Shown: positions 8,557-16,563 of the stretch, piece by piece | Layout of the letters: every line of letters starts with the position of its first letter | How positions within the stretch are numbered: position 1 is the first letter of the stretch | NCBI RefSeq assembly: GCF_000337475.1 | Contig: NZ_AOIT01000034.1 | Coordinates: 155,832-208,532, forward strand | Source: Natrinema limicola JCM 13563 | Lineage (GTDB): Archaea; Halobacteriota; Halobacteria; Halobacteriales; Natrialbaceae | Reading direction: 5' to 3' | Length of the DNA: 52,701 nucleotides | Notes under the pieces: generated by a model | Databases searched by the model: none | What the model saw: only the letters and a program-made list of their open reading frames with translations | What the model was told of the DNA's origin: nothing | Position numbers and translations under genes: made by a program

Positions 8557-9654
8557 ATGGACGCTCGGTCCTCGGTGTTTGCCCTCCTGATCTGCGTCCT
8601 CGGCGTGCTTGCCACACTGATCGTCCTGCCGCTCGTCGAGTACGTGCTGGCTGCCTGTCTGCTCGCGGTCGCTCTCCGGCCGGCCTACGAGCAACTGGTG
8701 CCACGCATCGGCGCACGAACCGCCGGCATCACACTCACCGCCCTCGCCGTCGCTGGCGTCGTCGTCCCACTGGTGGTCGTTTCGCTGGTCATCCTCGAGA
8801 CCGTCACGTCGGCGCTCGAGTCCGTCGCTGCCGCTCACATCGTCACCGCCGGACGGACGTTCGCACAAACGACACTTGGATTGGACACAGCGTCGATCGC
8901 GCTCATCGAGTCGACGCTCTCGAGCGAACTCGCGGCGACGATCGGAACGGCGACTGACGTCTCCATCTCCCAGACCGTCGGTCTCGTGGCCACCGTCGCC
9001 GATATCGTCGCCGGAACGCTCGTGTTCGTCTTCGTCCTCTACTCTCTGCTCGTCGACGGCCCTGCGGTCCTCGACTGGGTCCGGCAGGTCGTCCCGCTCG
9101 AGCGACGACTCGTCGACGAACTGTTCGCGGAGGTCCATGTCGTCGTCTGGGCGGTGCTCCGCAGTCACCTGCTGGTCGCAGTGTTGCAGGGGATACTCGG
9201 CGGACTGGGGCTGGTCATGCTCGGCGTCCCGTTTGCGGCCGTGTTGGCGGTCGCACTGTCACTCGTGTCGGTGCTCCCGACGGTTGGGATCTGGCTCGTC
9301 TGGGGCCCAGTGACCGTTGCCCACGCGTTCTCGAGCAGTCTCCTCGAGAGTGTAATCCTGGTGGGGTATGGGACCGCCGTACTCGCCGTCGTCGACACGT
9401 ATCTCCGGGCGCTTCTCGTCGATCGAGGGTCCGGATTGCATCCAGCAATCGCGCTGGTGGGTGTCGTCGGCGGCGGCGTGCTCTTTGGGATCGTCGGCCT
9501 GTTCGTCGGCCCGGTCGTGCTCGCAGCGTTCAAAGCCAGCGTGACGGTTCTCGATCGCCTCGAGCGCTCACCGTCGGCGGACGTGGATGCCGCAGATGCT
9601 GATTCTGACTCCGACCTCGAACGAGAGGCGTCGTTCACGGAGCTCGACCAGTAA
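8557..9654 (+). CDS. AI-2E-family transporter (PF01594)
   Basis: 365 residues with about eight helices in the AI-2E/UPF0118 arrangement: two hydrophobic pairs, a soluble central segment (about 90-145), a long amphipathic stretch around VRQVVPLERRLVDELF, and a C-terminal helix cluster ending in an acidic tail. Family members export AI-2-like molecules or exchange Na+/H+; substrate here is unknown. TATTTATA at 8513-8520 lies about 40 bases before the ATG. A purine-rich GAGAGAGG lies just upstream of the ATG and could act as a weak Shine-Dalgarno. Confidence 0.85.
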   Translation: MDARSSVFALLICVLGVLATLIVLPLVEYVLAACLLAVALRPAYEQLVPRIGARTAGITLTALAVAGVVVPLVVVSLVILETVTSALESVAAAHIVTAGRTFAQTTLGLDTASIALIESTLSSELAATIGTATDVSISQTVGLVATVADIVAGTLVFVFVLYSLLVDGPAVLDWVRQVVPLERRLVDELFAEVHVVVWAVLRSHLLVAVLQGILGGLGLVMLGVPFAAVLAVALSLVSVLPTVGIWLVWGPVTVAHAFSSSLLESVILVGYGTAVLAVVDTYLRALLVDRGSGLHPAIALVGVVGGGVLFGIVGLFVGPVVLAAFKASVTVLDRLERSPSADVDAADADSDSDLEREASFTELDQ

Positions 9655-9685
9655 CTCGGTCGGCGTGTCGGCCCACTCGGCCGAC

Positions 9686-10987
9686 TCATTCCAGGTTCGA
9701 GAAGGCGTTCAGGTTCGACTGCAATCCGGCCGCGAGTTCGGATTTGCGCTGCAGGCGCGCATCGGAGACTGGAAGTTGCGTCGCGACTTCCGCGACCGCC
9801 TCGTGGAACGTCTCTGCTTCACCGTATTCCCCATCGAAGGCGTTGCGAACGCTCTCGCGGACCTGCCAGACGCCGACGGGTGCCCAGTAGTCGTCCGACA
9901 CTTCGCGCAAGACGAGACACTTCGCCTGCCGGCCGATCGACTCGAGATACTCCAAGACCCCCAGCCGGGCGGCGTAGTAGGCACCGGCAGTCTCCTCGAC
10001 GTAGCTCGAGCGCCCCTCGTAGCCCTCGCTGGCGCTCTGGAGCCAGACGTCGTCGTTCGGGTTCGGATTCCAGATGCTGCCCGGCGCTTTCATCTCGACG
10101 AGTTCGAACTCCCAGCTACCGGGTGCGAGCACGGCCCAGTAGCGGTTGCCCATGTATTCGTTGGCCCAGACCTGGACCTCGTCAACGCTGGGCGCGTTTC
10201 GGATGCGTCCACGCAGGTACTTCCCGACGGTGTCGTCGACGGCCGTGATCGACCACCGCGTCGGGACGAGTCGGCGCTGTTCGGTCTGGCCGAGTGCGCC
10301 CGCCGAGAGGATCGAGTTGATGTCGTAGACGTCGAAGCCGCGCCGATAGAGATAGGTCATCGCCCCCTCGGCTTGCCAGTCGTCGTCCTCGAGGGTCTTC
10401 TTGACCGGTCGGGGCACGGAGGGATTTTCTCGCAACTCGGCGTTGCGCGCGGTGGCACGCGGCCCACGCGGCGTCGCCACGTCCGTACCGGCATCGAGGC
10501 CGAGGTCGGGGGTATCGTCTAATCCGATCTCTAAGTCGACCGGCCGGTCGGCGATAGCGATCTCACGCTGGACGCCGACGAAGCCGTCCCACGTGTCATG
10601 GACGGAGGGTGTCAGCCGGCTCGCAATGGACGGCGAGTCGACGTTTGCGCGCTTGCTCGAGTTCAACAGGCCAGTTCGGCGCTGGAGCACGTCGTCGATC
10701 GCATACCCCTGCTGGTACCAGTTGCCGTCGGTGACGTACTCCGTGGCGGCCCCTTCGTCACCGACCGGCGAGAGCACGCCGACGGGAATGTCGGGGTAGT
10801 TCGACCGCCCGACGAAGATCGAGGGTGCGGTCGAGCCGACGAGCGTATCGCCGCTTGTGGCGTCGTCGAACCGGCGTTCGAAGTCCTCTAGGTGATCGGT
10901 GATCGCGTAGGACTTCTCCTTGGCGAGTCGGCGACGCTCTGCCTCCTCGTCGGGCTCTAACTCCTCGATGTAGTCGTCGAGGCGCAT
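9686..10987 (-). CDS. nreA: NreA-family DNA repair protein
   Basis: 433 residues, close to the family length. The conserved archaeal Nre core is seen in SIFVGRSNYPDIPVGVLSP, NVDSPSIASRLTPSVHDTWDG, RRGFDVYDINSILSAG and PTRWSITAVDDTVGKYL. The last residues QSNLNAFSNLE carry Gln, Leu and Phe at PIP-box spacing, so contact with the PCNA clamp is likely; NreA of Haloferax has been linked to mitomycin C resistance with a C-terminal PIP motif. There is no N-terminal zinc finger. The gene is divergent from the zinc-finger/aEF-1 beta operon. Confidence 0.9.
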   Translation of the reverse strand: MRLDDYIEELEPDEEAERRRLAKEKSYAITDHLEDFERRFDDATSGDTLVGSTAPSIFVGRSNYPDIPVGVLSPVGDEGAATEYVTDGNWYQQGYAIDDVLQRRTGLLNSSKRANVDSPSIASRLTPSVHDTWDGFVGVQREIAIADRPVDLEIGLDDTPDLGLDAGTDVATPRGPRATARNAELRENPSVPRPVKKTLEDDDWQAEGAMTYLYRRGFDVYDINSILSAGALGQTEQRRLVPTRWSITAVDDTVGKYLRGRIRNAPSVDEVQVWANEYMGNRYWAVLAPGSWEFELVEMKAPGSIWNPNPNDDVWLQSASEGYEGRSSYVEETAGAYYAARLGVLEYLESIGRQAKCLVLREVSDDYWAPVGVWQVRESVRNAFDGEYGEAETFHEAVAEVATQLPVSDARLQRKSELAAGLQSNLNAFSNLE

Positions 10988-11069
10988 TCACTCGCCGTAG
11001 GACGGCCACGACTTTGAATGTTGATACTGCCGGGCTGTACGTCGATACCCAAGTAAGATGTCAGAGGCA

Positions 11070-11102
11070 GAGATCCGGTCGGGCGTCGAGCAACCGGATC
11101 TC
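11070..11102. repeat. 10-bp perfect inverted repeat in the nreA/zinc-finger intergenic region
   Basis: GAGATCCGGT at 11070-11079 pairs perfectly with ACCGGATCTC at 11093-11102 around a 13-base loop. It lies about 20 bases upstream of a TATAAAG at 11124-11130. It could be an operator or an RNA hairpin. Confidence 0.6.
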
Positions 11103-11123
11103 ACATCAATATTTCGACTGGGG

Positions 11124-11130
11124 TATAAAG
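11124..11130 (+). promoter_or_regulatory. possible upstream TATA box
   Basis: TATAAAG is followed by no good start codon at leaderless distance. If active it would start a transcript near 11155, giving either a long leader for the zinc-finger gene or a separate short RNA. Confidence 0.35.
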
Positions 11131-11240
11131 TAACCGTCACCGTCTTTTCTCCCTCTGAAAATCCGATCGACACTCACTGTTTTCCGAGCGTGACGAGCGT
11201 CTCCGTCTCGATCGCTCGAGCAGCCATCGAAAGACAACGG

Positions 11241-11247
11241 TTAAAAA
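11241..11247 (+). promoter_or_regulatory. TATA box of the zinc-finger/aEF-1 beta operon
   Basis: TTAAAAA lies 23-29 bases upstream of the ATG at 11270, the spacing expected for a leaderless transcript. Confidence 0.6.
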
Positions 11248-11269
11248 CGGCGGGCGGGAAGGGAAGTGT

Positions 11270-11449
11270 ATGAGTACGACCGACGACCGAGAGACACGTG
11301 CCTGTGTCTCTTGCGGGCTCAACATCGCGGGCACGAACGCTGCCGCGTTCAAGTGTCCCGACTGCGGCCAGCAGATTTACCGCTGTGCCAAATGTCGCAA
11401 GCAGAGCAACCTCTATGAGTGTCCTGACTGCGGTTTCACCGGCCCGTAA
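11270..11449 (+). CDS. 59-residue double zinc-finger microprotein (HVO_2753-like)
   Basis: 59 residues with four CxxC pairs at 12-15, 29-32, 39-42 and 51-54, enough for two zinc sites. The length and pattern match the Haloferax volcanii small zinc-finger protein HVO_2753, whose two zinc sites were shown by NMR. The family is conserved in Euryarchaeota and linked to motility/biofilm phenotypes in Haloferax; its molecular partner is unknown. The stop lies five bases before the aEF-1 beta ATG, so the two are cotranscribed, which hints at a role near translation. Confidence 0.9.
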   Translation: MSTTDDRETRACVSCGLNIAGTNAAAFKCPDCGQQIYRCAKCRKQSNLYECPDCGFTGP

Positions 11450-11454
11450 CTACC

Positions 11455-11721
11455 ATGGGAAAAGTCGCTGCCAAAATCAAGGTCATGCCGGACAGTCCCG
11501 AAATCGACCTCGACGCGCTCCAGGAGCGCCTCGAGAGCACCCTCCCCGAGGGTGCGAAGATCAACGGCGTCGAACGTGAGGAAGTCGCGTTCGGCCTCGT
11601 TGCGCTCTACCCGACCGTGATCGTCCCCGACAGCGCGGGCGGCACGGAGACCGTCGAAGAGAACTTCAGCGAAGTCGACGGCGTCGAAAGCGTCGGCGTC
11701 GAGAACGTCGGCCGTATCTAA
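11455..11721 (+). CDS. ef1b: translation elongation factor aEF-1 beta
   Basis: 88 residues, the full length of the archaeal factor. It is the nucleotide exchange factor that recharges aEF-1 alpha with GTP. The ferredoxin-like core is visible as [20 protein letters not shown], then [18 protein letters not shown] and the C-terminal [15 protein letters not shown]. It is the second gene of a bicistron, five bases after the zinc-finger gene. Confidence 0.95.
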   Translation: MGKVAAKIKVMPDSPEIDLDALQERLESTLPEGAKINGVEREEVAFGLVALYPTVIVPDSAGGTETVEENFSEVDGVESVGVENVGRI

Positions 11722-11870
11722 CCGGCGACTGCCGTCCGTTTTTAGCCGTTCCGGCCCGGGCCCTCGCGGCCAGCGGCCGACGGTATCACTCCGCCAGTAG
11801 TGGTTGCTGTCGCTACTGGATGGTACCGTCACCAGAACGTGAGTCGGGACGACGAACGGACAATGAGCGC

Positions 11871-12314
11871 TTACTGGCTCTGTTCCTGATCGCCGCGGTT
11901 CGCACCGAGGTTGGCCTGCGAGACGATTTCTGCGCCGATCGGCGAGAGGTCGACGGTCACGTCGTCGGTAACGGCCTTGCTGATTTCGTCTAAGTTCCCC
12001 GCGAGGACGGTCAAGACGTCGTCGGGGTTGGTGTAGACGAGCATGTTTCCGTCCTGGCCTTCCGCGACGAGTTGCGTGTCGTTTAAGACGATCTGGTCGT
12101 TCTGAATCGTCGCCGAGACGACCGGCAGCTCCGCCGGTTTCCCCGGTTCGTCGTCCCTGACCTTGCGGATGTGGACCGCATCGAGGTCGAGGACGTCCTT
12201 GTACTCCTTGATCTGTTCGGCACAGTTGACCATGTCGTTGAGAAGCGCCGTGCGACGCTCGTTGCCGTGATCGCCATCGAGACAGTGCTGACAGACGCGG
12301 AGTTCGAGTCGCAT
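11871..12314 (-). CDS. uncharacterised haloarchaeal protein with N-terminal CxxC
   Basis: 147 residues. The N-terminus MRLELRVCQHCLDGDHGNERR has Cys-x2-Cys with a nearby His, then an alpha/beta region (DLDAVHIRKVRD, LPVVSATIQNDQIVLND). I do not recognise a named family. Acidic composition supports a real gene. Upstream is a run of nine G at 12391-12399 in the short gap before the MBL gene. Confidence 0.6.
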   Translation of the reverse strand: MRLELRVCQHCLDGDHGNERRTALLNDMVNCAEQIKEYKDVLDLDAVHIRKVRDDEPGKPAELPVVSATIQNDQIVLNDTQLVAEGQDGNMLVYTNPDDVLTVLAGNLDEISKAVTDDVTVDLSPIGAEIVSQANLGANRGDQEQSQ

Positions 12315-12429
12315 TATCCCGTTTTGGTCGTCGACACCGATGAGAATTCCGCTTCAGTTCCGCCCTCGTCCGTGGCTGTGGCTCCACGCTGGGGGGGGGC
12401 CTGCACCGCGGTTCAACCGCTCACTCGCG

Positions 12430-13104
12430 TCACTGCTCGCAAATCTCACGGATCCTGTCGCTTCCCTGTGGGACGTAGCCCCCGTGATAGCACAGCGTGT
12501 GGTCGATCTCGAGGCCAGCCAACTTCTCGACGGACTCGATCGCACGGTCCATGTCGGGCGTAAACTGCGGTTTCGGGCCGGCAAGGGGTTCAGCTCCGTC
12601 CGCGATGAGTGTGTCACCCGCGACGAGCAGGTTCCCGTCGGGGAAGTACAGCGAGATATGTCCCGGCGCGTGGCCGGGTGTCGCGATGACTTCCATGGGG
12701 CCGGCGACCGTTGGAATCCGAACCCCGTCGGCCAGTTCGATATCGACGGCGACGGGTGGATAGCGATCGCCATCGCCCTTGATCGGGTCGCGCTCACCGG
12801 TGACGTACGGCGCTTCTTTGTGGTGGGTCGCAACGACTGCATCGACGCGGTCTTTCAGTTCTGCCAGTCCACCGGCGTGGTCCCCGTCGTGGTGGGTGAG
12901 GGCCACCAGCCAGATATCCTCGAGATCGTAGCCCAGACTTTGCAGGTGGGTCTCGAGGCCGTCGACGGTCCCCTGTGGACCGACGTCACAGAGGACGAGC
13001 CCGCGGTCGGTTTCGACGAGTGTGGGCGTGATGGTCAGTTCTCGCTCGCCGTACGTGACCGTGATCGGCAGCGCGTGAACGCCAGCGTCGTCTTCGGCGT
13101 GCAT
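12430..13104 (-). CDS. metallo-beta-lactamase-fold hydrolase
   Basis: 224 residues from the ATG at 13104; an in-frame ATG eight codons upstream (13128) is possible but MHAEDDAGVHALPI is the better N-terminus. The metal motif is THHDGDHAGG (His-x-Asp-x-Asp-His rather than His-x-His-x-Asp-His). Other ligands are seen in ATPGHAPGH, VAGDTLIADGAEP and CYHGG. Glyoxalase-II/YycJ-like architecture with one domain. Likely cytosolic ester or thioester hydrolase; substrate unknown. Confidence 0.85.
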   Translation of the reverse strand: MHAEDDAGVHALPITVTYGERELTITPTLVETDRGLVLCDVGPQGTVDGLETHLQSLGYDLEDIWLVALTHHDGDHAGGLAELKDRVDAVVATHHKEAPYVTGERDPIKGDGDRYPPVAVDIELADGVRIPTVAGPMEVIATPGHAPGHISLYFPDGNLLVAGDTLIADGAEPLAGPKPQFTPDMDRAIESVEKLAGLEIDHTLCYHGGYVPQGSDRIREICEQ

Positions 13105-13248
13105 ACGACGAGCATTCGCTGCCAGCACGATAGATGTAGGTGTCCTGGGTTCCCCAGCGCTCGAGGGGCTGATCCGCGTTTCATTTATCGACTATCGTGA
13201 ACGAATTGCGACCGTCGCGATACCACCGCTGTCACTGGCTGTGACCGA

Positions 13249-14595
13249 TCAGGCGTTATCGCCGACCTCGAGATCGTACGGACTTCGTGTTACGTAGAGG
13301 AACTCGAGTAAAAATAGCGAGACGAAGATGCCGACGATCCAGAGCAGGATCTCGATGTCGGTACGATAGAGGTGATAGAGGACGATCGGGATCGCGACGG
13401 TCGTCCCGACGAGGCCGACTGCGGGAACAAGGGGGTTCGATCCGGTCTCGTCAGCGAGTCGGAGGTTCGTGTAGTTCGTGACCGCGAACGACGCCAGGAA
13501 CGCGACCGAGCCGAATTCGGTGATCTGTTTGAGGGATCCGAGGGCAGCAAACGCCGCCGTCAGCCCGCCCATGATGAGCAGCGCGTAGACGGGGATTCCT
13601 TCCCGGTTTCGAAACGAGAAGACGCGTGGGAGCGCCCCCTCGGTCGCGATTTTGTGGACGAGTCGGGACGTACCGAACAGGGTGGCGTTGATCCCCGAGG
13701 ACGTACTCTTCATCGCAGAGAGAATCACGAGGACGAATCCGGCGCTACCGAGTACGGGGATGTTCGAAACGGCTTCGGCAAGTGCGACTTCCTCGTGAGC
13801 GACGAGCTGTGCGGGAGTCAGGTGAAGCGTTACCATAAACGAGACCGAGACATAGATCAGGATCGCGATGGCGATCGAGAGATACATTCCGATCGGTAAC
13901 ACCTGCTCGACGTTCTCGATCTCCTCGTAGTCGTAGACGAGCAATTGAAACCCCTCGTAGGAGACGAAGATGATCGCGAACCCGGTGATCGGACTCACGA
14001 CACCCCTGTTGAAGAAATCGATCGTCACAGCGCTGCCATCGGCGAAGACGACCCCGAGCGTCGCAAGCGACAGCAGGACCACGATCTTGATGTAGACCGC
14101 GATGTCCTCGAAGAGCCCCGTTTCGTGGACGCCGCGCAGGTTGAGCCCGACGAAGGCGGCGACGATCAGGACCGAGATGATCGGCCGCAAGAGCTGTGGA
14201 AGGTCGAACCCGGCGATCGCCCGCGCAGCAGTGAGGGTGTACGCACCGAACGCGAACGCGTACATCGCCATCACGCCGACGTAGCCGACGACGAGCACCC
14301 AGCCGACGTACGCGGTGAGGTTCGGGCTATCGACGGTGTGCTCGACGAACGAGAAGACCCCACCATGCTCGCCGAAGTGCAGCGTGAGTTTGAGATAGGA
14401 GTAGGCGGTCACCAGCGTAATCGCTCCGGCGATGAGATACGACAGCGGGACGGCGTTCCCGGCTTGCCGCATCGCGACACCGAGGACGGCGTAGATCCCG
14501 CCCGAGACCATTCCGCCGACACCCATCGCGACGACTTCTGGGAGCCTGAGTTTTCCCTCGCGGCTGCGTGAGAGCAACGAGCGAACCGACGTCAT
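13249..14595 (-). CDS. APC-superfamily amino acid permease
   Basis: 448 residues, about 12 helices. The first helix has the APC substrate motif GVGGMVSGGIYAVLGVA. Helix 6 region reads GFAIIFVSYEGFQLL, and SAMKSTSSGINATLFGTSR precedes helix 9. No cytosolic Usp-like domain follows helix 12, unlike many haloarchaeal APC proteins. Imports amino acids or polyamines, ion-coupled; substrate unknown. It lies ten bases downstream of the holin-like gene and is probably cotranscribed with it. Confidence 0.87.
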   Translation of the reverse strand: MTSVRSLLSRSREGKLRLPEVVAMGVGGMVSGGIYAVLGVAMRQAGNAVPLSYLIAGAITLVTAYSYLKLTLHFGEHGGVFSFVEHTVDSPNLTAYVGWVLVVGYVGVMAMYAFAFGAYTLTAARAIAGFDLPQLLRPIISVLIVAAFVGLNLRGVHETGLFEDIAVYIKIVVLLSLATLGVVFADGSAVTIDFFNRGVVSPITGFAIIFVSYEGFQLLVYDYEEIENVEQVLPIGMYLSIAIAILIYVSVSFMVTLHLTPAQLVAHEEVALAEAVSNIPVLGSAGFVLVILSAMKSTSSGINATLFGTSRLVHKIATEGALPRVFSFRNREGIPVYALLIMGGLTAAFAALGSLKQITEFGSVAFLASFAVTNYTNLRLADETGSNPLVPAVGLVGTTVAIPIVLYHLYRTDIEILLWIVGIFVSLFLLEFLYVTRSPYDLEVGDNA

Positions 14596-14605
14596 CCTCT
14601 CCGTC

Positions 14606-14875
14606 TTACTTCCCTATCCGACGAAAGCGATTGTAAAGCCAGGCGAGAAGATACGCGCCGACGAACCCATCGACGAACGCCCAGACAGCGCCCATCGTGA
14701 TTCCACGGGGTGTCGAGTCGTACCCGATATACACGTCAGACAGCATATCACGCCATTTGTCCCCCCATCCCAGCCGCGCCGTCAGCCCGAGGACAACGAC
14801 GCCACCGGCCCAGAGAACTCCCACTGCACTTCCGAGCGCCGTTTCGTCGATTCGAGCAGTACTCGATCCGCTCAT
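14606..14875 (-). CDS. small two-helix membrane protein, holin-like
   Basis: 89 residues from the ATG at 14875; the longer frame back to 15049 has a non-acidic N-terminus unlike the rest and is rejected. Two transmembrane helices flank WGDKWRDMLSDVYIGY; the second contains GAVWAFVDGFVGAYLLAWLYN, typical of the short proteins labelled bacteriophage holin in haloarchaea. These are chromosomal and no phage gene is near, so a lysis role is not implied. Located just upstream of the APC permease in the same direction. Confidence 0.7.
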   Translation of the reverse strand: MSGSSTARIDETALGSAVGVLWAGGVVVLGLTARLGWGDKWRDMLSDVYIGYDSTPRGITMGAVWAFVDGFVGAYLLAWLYNRFRRIGK

Positions 14876-15034
14876 ACCTGCACGATTTGGCTCACCGTCA
14901 CTTAATTCGTTGCCCCCGCTCCCACCGTGTGATCGACCACGCCGCCAAGCGCTGTGATCGACTATCGAACGCGCTGGACCATCCCGTACACTCCACGACG
15001 CGAGGGCTACACTCGAGCAACCCGAATACGTGTG

Positions 15035-15041
15035 TTTTATA
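15035..15041 (+). promoter_or_regulatory. TATA box of the L21e operon
   Basis: TTTATAA lies about 31-37 bases upstream of the ATG at 15072. It also sits 160 bases upstream of the divergent holin-like gene. Confidence 0.5.
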
Positions 15042-15071
15042 ACCATCACCGGACAAAGCGGTCGTACGACT

Positions 15072-15380
15072 ATGCCGAAATCTAATGGCCCTCGTCAGGG
15101 AACCCGGCGAAAGCTCGCAAACGATCCTCGAGACCGTGGCACGTCACCGCCACAGCGTGCGATTCAGGAGTACGAGGAGGGTGAGAAAGTTCACCTGAAG
15201 ATCGACCCAAGCGTCTCGGACGGTCGCTTCCACCCGCGCTTCGACGGTCTGACCGGCGAAGTCGTCGGGAAACAGGGAAGCGTCTTCAAAGTCGAGATCA
15301 ACGACGGCGGCAAGGACAAGACGCTGCTCGTCGCCGCGGCTCACATGCGCGCACAGAACCAGGAAAAGAGCCGGATCTGA
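15072..15380 (+). CDS. rpl21e: 50S ribosomal protein L21e
   Basis: 102 residues from the ATG at 15072; the in-frame ATG at 15030 is upstream of the promoter and is rejected. The family core is clear: [31 protein letters not shown], and [18 protein letters not shown]. It is a component of the large ribosomal subunit. First gene of a conserved archaeal run with rpoF six bases downstream. Confidence 0.95.
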   Translation: MPKSNGPRQGTRRKLANDPRDRGTSPPQRAIQEYEEGEKVHLKIDPSVSDGRFHPRFDGLTGEVVGKQGSVFKVEINDGGKDKTLLVAAAHMRAQNQEKSRI

Positions 15381-15386
15381 ACAGGG

Positions 15387-15743
15387 ATGACGATCTTCAA
15401 AGAGATCGTCGACGAGGAGTTCCTGACGGTCTCGGAGACGAAGGAGCTGCTCGCCGACATCGAAGCCGAACGCGCGATGGACGAGGATCGCGAGCTGCGC
15501 TACGAACTCGCGCGAGCGATCGAACACGCTAATCGGTTCGCCGTTCTCGAGCCCGATGAGGCCCAGGCGCTCGTCGAGGACCTCCAGGACCTCGAGAAGG
15601 TCGACGAACCGACGGCCTACAAGATCGCCAACCTCCTGCCACAGGACCGGGACGAACTCCGGTCGGTGTACGCACAGCAGCGCTACTCGCTGTCGGGGGA
15701 CGAACTCGACGACATTCTCAACGTCGTCGCACAGTACGTCTAG
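15387..15743 (+). CDS. rpoF: RNA polymerase subunit F (Rpb4)
   Basis: 118 residues. Matches archaeal Rpb4/RpoF, which pairs with RpoE (Rpb7) to form the RNA polymerase stalk. The N-terminal SETKELLADIEAERAMDEDRE and the HRDC-like C-terminal half (LEKVDEPTAYKIANLLPQDRDEL) are typical. Starts six bases after the L21e stop, so it is cotranscribed. Confidence 0.92.
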   Translation: MTIFKEIVDEEFLTVSETKELLADIEAERAMDEDRELRYELARAIEHANRFAVLEPDEAQALVEDLQDLEKVDEPTAYKIANLLPQDRDELRSVYAQQRYSLSGDELDDILNVVAQYV

Positions 15744-15920
15744 TACGGATCGCTGTCCCGCGTTCTCGGCTTATCGCACAGCTCGTGGTCGGCTGTTGAG
15801 TGACTGACAGTGGCTACTGTCTCCGAAGCAGTTCGGTTTCCGACAGGTGGTTGTCGCCTCCGTGCCGCCTCTTGAAAGCGAGCCGACTCTTTAAGTACGC
15901 CCTCGCCGTAGCAGACGACA

Positions 15921-16517
15921 ATGAGCGAAGCCGATGGCGACGAGACGGACGTTCGGCGCGCGGTCGTGTTGGATTACCTCGCACACGGGCTGTCTGACGA
16001 CGGTCGACCGCAGTACGCGAAGTCACCGGCAGGGTACGCTGTCGGCATCGAGGACTTCCAGCTCTATCAGGTCGCGTTCGACGAAGAGGAACGGCTCACG
16101 ATCGGCAGCGAGGTTGTCGTTGAGCCGCCCGCCGAGCGCGAGGTCGTCACCGAGGCCCACCGCGTCGAGTACGACGACCTCTCCTCGGGAGCCCAGTCGG
16201 AACTCGAGTACGTCGTCGCCGATCTCGTCGAGGAACACGAGGAGCGCTTCGTCGACTTCTACAACGACGCCCAGCCGATCACGCTGCGGCTCCACCAGCT
16301 GAACCTGCTGCCGGGGATCGGGAAGAAACTCCGCAACAGCATCCTCGATGAGCGAAAGCGCAAGCCCTTCGAGAGCTTCGAGGAACTGTCCGACCGGGTC
16401 TCCGGCCTGCACGACCCCGATCAGATCCTCGTCGATCGGATTCTCGAGGAACTGCGCGACGACGACCTCAAGTACCAGACGTTCGTGGGCCGACGGGAAC
16501 AGGAACAGAACCAGTAA
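15921..16517 (+). CDS. DUF655 family RNA/DNA-binding protein
   Basis: 198 residues. The first half is a small beta-barrel-like region (VVLDYLAHGLSDDGRP, VGIEDFQLYQVAFDEEERLTIG). The second half has helix-hairpin-helix character, LNLLPGIGKKLRNSILDERKRKPFESFEELSDRV. This is the DUF655 family, conserved beside rpoF and ksgA in archaea, and likely acts in rRNA or ribosome biogenesis. A TATA-like TTTAAGTAC at 15891-15899 lies about 23-30 bases before the ATG, giving it its own promoter. Confidence 0.9.
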   Translation: MSEADGDETDVRRAVVLDYLAHGLSDDGRPQYAKSPAGYAVGIEDFQLYQVAFDEEERLTIGSEVVVEPPAEREVVTEAHRVEYDDLSSGAQSELEYVVADLVEEHEERFVDFYNDAQPITLRLHQLNLLPGIGKKLRNSILDERKRKPFESFEELSDRVSGLHDPDQILVDRILEELRDDDLKYQTFVGRREQEQNQ

Positions 16518-16563
16518 CCGACAGGCGTCGGTTTCTCGCGGCCAAGACAGTGCGTTTACACCG

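Noticed and set aside
9587-10522. 311-codon plus-strand open frame
   Set aside because: Antisense to nreA, which has strong family motifs.
11058-11273. 71-codon plus-strand frame upstream of the zinc-finger gene
   Set aside because: Covers the hairpin and both TATA boxes, and its end overlaps the real start; not acidic after residue 35.
14606-14875. Prophage signal from the holin-like gene
   Set aside because: No phage structural, replication or integrase gene is near; such small proteins are common on haloarchaeal chromosomes.
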